Source of the DNA: Candidatus Tayloriibacteriota bacterium
Lineage (GTDB): Bacteria > Patescibacteriota > Minisyncoccia > Phycocordibacterales > PALSA-1337
Direction of reading: 5' to 3'
Length of the DNA stretch: 9,067 nucleotides
NCBI GenBank assembly: GCA_023269245.1
Contig: JAHFMB010000032.1
Location: 1-9,067 of the forward strand
Part shown: one piece after another, positions 1 through 5,500 of the stretch
Layout of the letters: each line of letters opens with the position of its first letter
Numbering within the stretch: the first letter of the stretch is position 1
Made by a program: the position numbers and the translations under genes
Notes under the pieces: generated by a model
Database searches by the model: none
The model's input: the letters and a program-made list of their open reading frames with translations, nothing else
Told to the model about the DNA's origin: nothing

Positions 1-77
1 ATGGGATTGACGAAAAGGGAATCGGGGAGCGCACAGTTCAGGAGTTGAATAAGAGGTTTTCTGGAAGAGTTCTATAA
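1..77 (+). CDS. 3' end of an unidentified plus-strand gene (partial)
   Basis: Reading from base 3, an open frame runs to a TAA at 75-77 and gives the C-terminal peptide ending GERTVQELNKRFSGRVL. The charged, helix-like composition looks like real coding sequence, and the frame is open from the window edge. The stop lies 25 bases before the stop of the convergent Mur ligase gene, a spacing normal for tightly packed convergent genes. A GIGERT stretch near the start of the fragment faintly resembles a helix-hairpin-helix turn, but 24 residues are too few to name a family. I see no hairpin terminator between this gene and its convergent neighbour. Confidence 0.4.
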   Translation, partial: GIDEKGIGERTVQELNKRFSGRVL

Positions 78-102
78 ATCCACAAAAACAGTCCGCCACT
101 TC

Positions 103-1389
103 CTATTCTGCAACTACCCGGTCTCTCATCCGGTTTAGTTCTTCTGTAACGACGCGTACATCACTCCATGGTGTTCGTTCGTTTTTTGGTCCCATAATGA
201 ATGGATCGGTGCCTTTGCCGGTGATGAGGACTGTATCGCCGGTCCGTGCGCGCTTTAGAGCCTCCCTAATGGCTGAACGACGGTCCATGATGATCGAGGG
301 CATTTGAGAGGTGACTCCTCGTGCGACGTCATTGATAATATCTTTCGGATCTTCGTCGTATGGGTCTTCGTTGGTTAGGATAATTTCGTCGCAGTATTCG
401 TCGGCAATCTCTCCCATAACCGTACGTTTTGATTTGTCTCTACCGCCACCGGTGCCGCCGAGAACACAGATGCTTTTTGATGACTGGAATACTTGATAAA
501 GTTTTTCGAGAGAATCTGGCGTATGAGCATAGTCGACGATAACGGTAAAATCCTGACCGACGTCTATCCGCTGTACTCGACCGGGGATGCCATCGAAGCG
601 TTCAACCGCGCGGATAATTTCTGCCGATGAAATACCTTGGCTTTTAGCCACAGTTGCTGCCGCCAGGATATTATAAATATTAAATAATCCGGAAAGCCGT
701 ATCGTAACTAATTTCCCGTCGTAGGTAAACTGAGACCCGTCCTTTTTTAATGTGTATGGCTGCGCATCTTTTTCCCCAAAACTCATCTTTCGGTCAGAAG
801 CACATGCCGTAAAACGGTGACTTTCTATATCATCCGCGTTGGTGATGATAACTTTGTCTTTTTTATGCGAACGTTTCATATTTCTACAGATAGAAAGTTT
901 TGACTCAACGTATTTTTCATATGATCCATGCGCCTCAACGTGCTCATATGACAGATTGGTAAATACGAACGCATCCAACTCAATAAAGCGGTGCCGATAA
1001 AAAAGAGCACCTTGGGAAGTCATCTCAATAACCATGTACGCGCAGCCATTATTCACTGCCTTACGAATCAGTTTTTGCACCGCGAACCGGCCCGGCATAC
1101 TCATTTTATACAGGTTTTCCGACGAGAGGTCACCAACTTTGAAGCGAATGGTATTTGACAGAGCAGTTTTGTAACCGGCTTCCATAAGCATAGCGTTGAT
1201 GAGTTCTACCGTTGAACTTTTTCCTTTTGTGCCAGTGACACCGATTACTTTTATTTTGCGAGAAGGAAAGCGATACCAGAGCGCTGCGAGAAAAGCGAGT
1301 GCCCAGTGGTATGCGGGCTGAATAACAGCAAATACCTTTTCAGGAAGGGCTCGTCGTATAACTCCGAGGATTTGGTCGATTATATTCAT
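103..1389 (-). CDS. murE: MurE-like Mur ligase (UDP-MurNAc-peptide synthetase) with a shortened N-terminus
   Basis: This is an ATP-dependent Mur ligase of 428 residues, probably adding the third amino acid to the UDP-MurNAc-dipeptide in cytoplasmic peptidoglycan synthesis. The P-loop GTKGKSS is at residues 53-59. The central domain has TNLSYEH (144-150) and YVESK, whose Lys164 fits the carbamylated Lys of the family. The C-terminal domain has DYAHTPDSLEK (286-296), GGGRDKSKR (314-322) and GKGTD (391-395). A normal MurE is about 480-500 residues with the P-loop near residue 110. Here the usual first, UDP-binding domain is reduced to about 50 residues, including a hydrophobic stretch at about 18-38. 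The DNPR motif that recognises meso-DAP reads EDPY at 341-344, so the added residue is uncertain. The ATG lies 11 bases after the ruvA stop and has no clear ribosome binding site, so the two genes are probably cotranscribed. MurF, MurC or folylpolyglutamate synthase are less likely because of the HTPDSLEK motif. Confidence 0.85.
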   Translation of the reverse strand: MNIIDQILGVIRRALPEKVFAVIQPAYHWALAFLAALWYRFPSRKIKVIGVTGTKGKSSTVELINAMLMEAGYKTALSNTIRFKVGDLSSENLYKMSMPGRFAVQKLIRKAVNNGCAYMVIEMTSQGALFYRHRFIELDAFVFTNLSYEHVEAHGSYEKYVESKLSICRNMKRSHKKDKVIITNADDIESHRFTACASDRKMSFGEKDAQPYTLKKDGSQFTYDGKLVTIRLSGLFNIYNILAAATVAKSQGISSAEIIRAVERFDGIPGRVQRIDVGQDFTVIVDYAHTPDSLEKLYQVFQSSKSICVLGGTGGGRDKSKRTVMGEIADEYCDEIILTNEDPYDEDPKDIINDVARGVTSQMPSIIMDRRSAIREALKRARTGDTVLITGKGTDPFIMGPKNERTPWSDVRVVTEELNRMRDRVVAE

Positions 1390-1400
1390 TGTGTGTATAG

Positions 1401-1973
1401 TTATCCCAGCATCTTCAAGGCCGCTTTCACCTTCTTTCCTGTATCTTCAATTTTTGGATCAATCTTTTTGAGAGCCTCACGCGCCTCATCAGCATCATAG
1501 CCAAGCGCGCGAAGAGCCTCGATGGCGTCCATATCACTCGACATCCCTGCGGAGATTTCGGAACCGCTTTCGATGCCGCCCAATTTATCTTTTAATTCAA
1601 GCACAATCTTCTCGGCGGTTTTGCGACCGATACCAGACACCTTTACCAAATGAGCGACTGATCCGCTTCTAATAGAACTCGTCAGTGTATCAACTGAAAC
1701 GAGCGAGAGAATGTTCAAGGCCCCCTTCGGACCAATACCTGAGATGCTGATGAGCAATTCAAAGAAGCTTTTTTCCTTCGGAGAAGGGAAACCGTAGAGA
1801 TCAAGGGCATCTTCACGCACCGCGAGGTAGGTCCATAGTGTTTTTTCCGCGCCAATCTTGAGTACATGGAGCGTGTCCTCGGTCACATACACCTTGTACC
1901 CAACACCATGTATATCAATGACACAAAAACGGTTGCCTGTTTCAATGATGGGGCCACGGAGGAGGGAAATCAT
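1401..1973 (-). CDS. ruvA: Holliday junction branch migration protein RuvA
   Basis: RuvA binds four-way DNA junctions as a tetramer and loads the RuvB motor during recombinational repair. The 190-residue product has the normal full layout. An OB-fold domain opens with MISLLRGPII and contains HGVGYKVYV. Two helix-hairpin-helix motifs follow, SGIGPKGALNIL and SGIGRKTAEKIV. After an acidic linker comes the C-terminal RuvB-contact domain, with AIEALRALGYDADEAREAL. The frame stays open to an ATG at 2027, which would add 18 residues, but I chose the ATG at 1971-1973. Family members begin exactly at MISLLRG, and a promoter-like sequence ends six bases before this codon. No Shine-Dalgarno sequence is visible. 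The MurE-like gene follows 11 bases downstream on the same strand. Neither ruvB nor ruvC is in the window. Confidence 0.95.
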   Translation of the reverse strand: MISLLRGPIIETGNRFCVIDIHGVGYKVYVTEDTLHVLKIGAEKTLWTYLAVREDALDLYGFPSPKEKSFFELLISISGIGPKGALNILSLVSVDTLTSSIRSGSVAHLVKVSGIGRKTAEKIVLELKDKLGGIESGSEISAGMSSDMDAIEALRALGYDADEAREALKKIDPKIEDTGKKVKAALKMLG

Positions 1974-1979
1974 GTATAC

Positions 1980-2008
1980 ATAATAGAGGAGCGGGGAATA
2001 CGAGGCAA
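1980..2008 (-). promoter_or_regulatory. Predicted ruvA promoter, apparently leaderless
   Basis: On the minus strand a TTGCCT box (2008-2003) is followed by exactly 17 bases and then TATTAT (1985-1980). Six bases later comes the ruvA ATG, so a standard start site would fall on the A of that ATG and the transcript would have no leader. This agrees with the missing ribosome binding site and with the family-supported start codon. It is a sequence match only, and the real start site is unknown. Confidence 0.55.
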
Positions 2009-2012
2009 TATC

Positions 2013-2041
2013 TTTACTTTTTCCCAACAGCGTGTTAAGTT
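2013..2041 (+). promoter_or_regulatory. Possible rpsT promoter, back to back with the ruvA promoter
   Basis: A weak TTTACT (2013-2018) lies 17 bases before TAAGTT (2036-2041). The latter is preceded by TG at 2033-2034, as in an extended -10 element. Transcription would begin near 2048 and leave about 14 untranslated bases before the rpsT ATG at 2062. The boxes are poor matches, so this is the best candidate in the 88-base divergent gap (1974-2061) and not a firm call. Confidence 0.3.
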
Positions 2042-2061
2042 ATCGTCTACATACAACTTAT

Positions 2062-2325
2062 ATGCCTATCACCTCATCAGCCCACAAAGCACTCCGCGCC
2101 TCAAAATCTAAGCGCGTGTTCAATCTCCGCCGCAAGTCCACTATAGAAAAGCAGCTCAAAGAGTTCCGTAAACTTGTAGCTGCACAAGACAAAAACGGGG
2201 CAGGCAAACTTGTCCCAACTATTTACCAGGCTCTCGATAAGGCTGTAAAGACAGGCTATATCAAGGCCAACACTTCCTCACGCACAAAATCTCGCGTGAT
2301 GGCTGCACTCAAGAAAATAGCGTGA
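2062..2325 (+). CDS. rpsT: 30S ribosomal protein S20
   Basis: S20 is a small, basic, helical protein that binds 16S rRNA during early assembly of the 30S subunit. The 87-residue product has the usual S20 opening, MPITSSAHKALRASKSKR, followed by an Arg/Lys-rich stretch (NLRRKS). The core ends in KANTSSRTKSRVMAALKKI, which matches the conserved C-terminal helix (typically N-x-A-x-R-x-K-S-R). An upstream in-frame ATG at 2032 would add ten residues that are foreign to the family, so I start at 2062. No Shine-Dalgarno sequence is seen; the preceding 20 bases are AT-rich. The tRNA gene begins 12 bases after the stop with no terminator between them, so rpsT and the tRNA are probably one transcript ending at the hairpin at 2417-2447. 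Confidence 0.93.
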   Translation: MPITSSAHKALRASKSKRVFNLRRKSTIEKQLKEFRKLVAAQDKNGAGKLVPTIYQALDKAVKTGYIKANTSSRTKSRVMAALKKIA

Positions 2326-2337
2326 TATTGAGGTCTC

Positions 2338-2409
2338 GCCCTCATCGTTCAATGGATAGGACGCAAGATTGCGGATCTTGCAATGTAGGTTCGATTCCTA
2401 CTGAGGGCA
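2338..2409 (+). tRNA. tRNA-Arg, anticodon GCG
   Basis: The 72-base sequence folds as a standard cloverleaf. The acceptor GCCCTCA pairs with TGAGGGC. The D stem is GTTC/GGAC with one T-G pair, around the loop AATGGATA. The anticodon stem is CAAGA/TCTTG, around the loop TTGCGGA. The T stem is GTAGG/CCTAC, around TTCGATT. The anticodon is GCG at 2371-2373, with T before it and G after it. The known arginine identity bases A20 (in GGATA of the D loop) and C35 are both present. The discriminator is A, and the 3' CCA is not encoded. GCG would read CGC and CGU, which bacteria normally read with an ACG anticodon deaminated to ICG, so this form is unusual. The gene follows rpsT closely and is probably processed from the same transcript. 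Confidence 0.93.
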
Positions 2410-2416
2410 CTCGCAC

Positions 2417-2447
2417 AGAAAAAACGCCAAAAACGGGCGTTTTTTCT
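2417..2447 (+). terminator. Rho-independent terminator after rpsT/tRNA-Arg
   Basis: The arm AGAAAAAACGCC (2417-2428) pairs with GGCGTTTTTTCT (2436-2447) around a seven-base loop. The five-pair ACGCC/GGCGT core is followed by a run of six Ts, which makes a strong intrinsic terminator eight bases after the tRNA. It isolates the rpsT/tRNA unit from the large gene downstream, whose -35 box starts 20 bases later. Confidence 0.9.
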
Positions 2448-2467
2448 TATACCCATAAGAAGGGGGT

Positions 2468-2494
2468 TTGACATAATTATTACCATGTTACAAT
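2468..2494 (+). promoter_or_regulatory. Predicted promoter of the GH9 gene
   Basis: A consensus TTGACA (2468-2473) lies 15 bases upstream of TACAAT (2489-2494). A TG one base before the latter forms an extended -10 element. The spacer is shorter than the ideal 17, which the extended element may offset. Transcription would start near 2501, giving a leader of about 34 AT-rich bases before the ATG at 2535. The only Shine-Dalgarno-like bases are a weak AACAGG at 2515-2520, rather far from the start codon. Confidence 0.6.
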
Positions 2495-2534
2495 TAATGC
2501 AAACTTTATCATTTAACAGGTAATTAATTTACTT

Positions 2535-5500
2535 ATGAGCATATTATTTAAGCGTGCATTTTCACAGACGACCAGTCTCGTCCTGGCAGCAATACTGTTG
2601 CTGGTGGCCATCGTTGCTCTGATATACGCATTTGATACCAAATCATTGCCGACGGCTTGGGTGTCGAACGTGGCGCAAGTGACTGAGACTCAAGATAAGG
2701 TCATATTCAATTCAAGCTCCTCAGTTATTTGTACAGATGACTCGACCAAGGTTTCAATATCCGCCGGATCTGCAGAAAATGGAGGTAATGCATTGCTCGT
2801 ATCCACAACAAAATGGGCTGGTGCAATGATTCAATTTAATAATACTTGCGGGGGGCCAGTTAATTTTGGGGGGTATGATCGTGTCGAATTCCACATAAAA
2901 GGATTGACGACAACTCCAGATGCGCTAACTGTATACCTTCACAGCTACATCGCCGGAGCAGATAGCGCCCCGTCCTCAGTGAACCCAACCGCGTCTTGGT
3001 CCACCGTTTCAGTACCCATTTCAACCTTGAAGGGCAGTGGAGCATGGGACCTCAACAATACCCAGGAACTTCGTTTCAGGGAGACACCAAACGGGAGCTC
3101 ATATTACATTGATTCGATCGTGTTGAAAGCGGCAGGCACTCCACCTCCACCAACACCAGTTCCCGTGGTGACACTTTCAGCATCACCAACTTCGATTACA
3201 GCCGGCCAAAACTCGACGCTAACATGGTCTTCAACTAATAGTCCAACATCGTGTACTGCATCAGGTGGTTGGTCTGGCTCAAAAGCGGCTTCGGGTAGCC
3301 AGACAGTCACCCCTACCGCGAACACTACTTACAGCCTTACATGTACAAATGCGGGGGGAACGTCGGGGCCGGCAAGTGCAACTGTAGCGATTACCGGGAC
3401 ATCAAACACATATCAACCAATTACCGTAAAAGGATGGACGCCGCCGGGATCAAATCAATCGCTCATGCCTGGGTCAACTATAACTTTTAATTTCAACTGG
3501 ATAGGTGGTGCCAATGTCCCTATACCAAAGATTGGAGGCCAGTGGGTCGTGTTTATCCATGTACTCAATGCAGCCGGCAAAGACGTGTGGGGGGCGGCTT
3601 TCCAACCGAGTCCGAATGCTGTCGACTGGACTGGAAACGTTTCTACTCCAGCATCATTCCAGATACCTTCCAATACAAAGGCGGGGACTTACTCTGTACT
3701 AGTTGGACTATACAATGGCGGTGAACGGTTGCCGCTTGTTGCACTTGACCCAGCTCGTGATATGGGTGCCAGCCGATATTACGTTGGTTCATTTAGTGTT
3801 ATTACCGCCACCAACAATCTAACGCCGGTAATCAGCTCGATTGGCCTTCCTTACTGTATTCAAAATGTGTATTTCTGCCGCGAAGATATCAAGGGGGCGA
3901 ATTTTACTGTCACTGGAAATAATGTGAAATTGACCAGTACGACTACAGGAGTCGTTACTACCCTCGGTGTAAATAATACAAACTTTGGCAATCTTCCTTC
4001 CGGGGGAGATGGCACACAACTTGTAGCTGATATTCCATCGAATCTTGCACCGGGAAGGTATTTGCTGACGGATACGGTGTCTGTCAATGGTGCAACCAAG
4101 ACAAGCAATGGGGTAGTCTTTGACATGTTGCCGATTTCTGCATTACCGACGATCACAGGGGTATCTCCGGGCGCCGGACCTCTGGGTCAGGCCGTGACTA
4201 TTTCAGGTACTCATTTTGGTGGTAATAATGCGGTTCAGATTGGCCCGTTCTACTACAATAGTGTTTTCCCAAATGCGGCGGGCAACTTGGTAGTGAATAT
4301 TCCTCTGAGTACCACGTACACCGGATACATCGGTACGCCACTCAAAGTGTCTGTCGATAATGATGACTACGGGTATACAGGCGACAATCCAAGTGCGACG
4401 CAGTACACGTTCACCATCCAGTCTGGATCTCCGACGGATAACACAAAGCCGGTAATCTCGGCGATCGCCTCGACTACTGGAGATACGACAGCGACAATAA
4501 CATGGACAACAAATGAAGCGGCAGATACGCAGGTGTTGTATGGGACTACAGTGGGATATGGTAGTAACACAACACTTGATCCTGTAAAGGTTACCAGCCA
4601 CTCGGCTACCATCAGCGGACTTGCATCCAATGCTATTTATCATTTCTCAGTGTATTCAAAGGATGCGGCTGGAAATTTGGCGACATCATCCGATATGACC
4701 TTCTTGACGAAGGTGGTCGCAGGTGGAGACAATCAGCCTCCATTCCCGCCGTATGCAGTTACCGCGACTGCTGTCTCATCAACTCAGGTCAATCTTACCT
4801 GGGGCGCCGCGACTGATAATGTTGGAGTCTCAGGCTATCGCATCATCAGAAATGGTGTCGGTATCTCTACGACAACAGCTCTCGCGTTCTCGGATACTGG
4901 ACTTACAGCGGCCACGACATATTCATATGTCATAAAGGCATTTGATGCTGCAGGCAATCTCTCAGCTTCATCGACTCCTTCGGCGACTGCAACAACCCAA
5001 CCGACCACGCCTCCCGGAGGGACGATAGATACAACCGGGGGCAAGCTCCTTTGGGACGGCGTCATCAATACTGACCTCTTGCAGTGCAACGTCGACAATA
5101 AGCTCTATAACGGCTGCTTGATTGCGAATGGATTCAATGGTCCTACATTCGAGAGTACTTCCGGAGACTATGCCTATATCTCCGTTCCTTCGTTATCAGT
5201 TTCCCAAAAATATGACAAGTTGGTCTTCTACATCAAGGCAAACAAATCGACAGACACTGCCATTAAATTCTCCTTAAGAGACGGTAGCAACAATTTCTAC
5301 AGTTCGAATATCCCAGTATTGACGTACGTTAATGGGGGCGTGGTAGATACAACATACCGTCAAGTGGTTATACCAACAAGCCTCATTACTGGTGCAGGAG
5401 CAACCCACCTGACATTTGAAAAGAGTTCGGGTACGGTGATCGACGTCGACAGTTTCTACCTGGTTGATACCACGCCGAATACTGTAAAAAGTGTTTCAGC

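Noticed and set aside
1974..2027. An 18-residue N-terminal extension of RuvA from an ATG at 2027
   Set aside because: RuvA proteins begin at MISLLRG, and the extension would overlap the predicted promoter.
2032..2061. A ten-residue N-terminal extension of S20
   Set aside because: The extra residues do not resemble S20, whose family start matches MPITSSAHK at 2062.
2385..2409. The tRNA-Arg 3' end as an integration (att) site for the GH9 gene
   Set aside because: I found no repeat of the tRNA 3' half near 7750-7860 and no integrase in the window.
2535..2640. A prepilin-type (class III) signal in KRAFSQTTSLVLAAILLL of the GH9 protein
   Set aside because: The position resembles a prepilin cleavage site followed by a hydrophobic helix, but the key Glu at +5 is absent. 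An ordinary signal anchor or signal peptide is simpler.
3819..4643. Overlapping minus-strand open frames inside the GH9 gene, including one of 146 codons
   Set aside because: They lie opposite a clearly coding frame, have Cys/Arg-rich non-protein-like composition and show no recognisable domain.
4437..5000. The two FN3 domains as a recent tandem DNA repeat
   Set aside because: They share the fold pattern and the phrase DAAGNL, but they differ widely elsewhere, so this is ordinary domain similarity.
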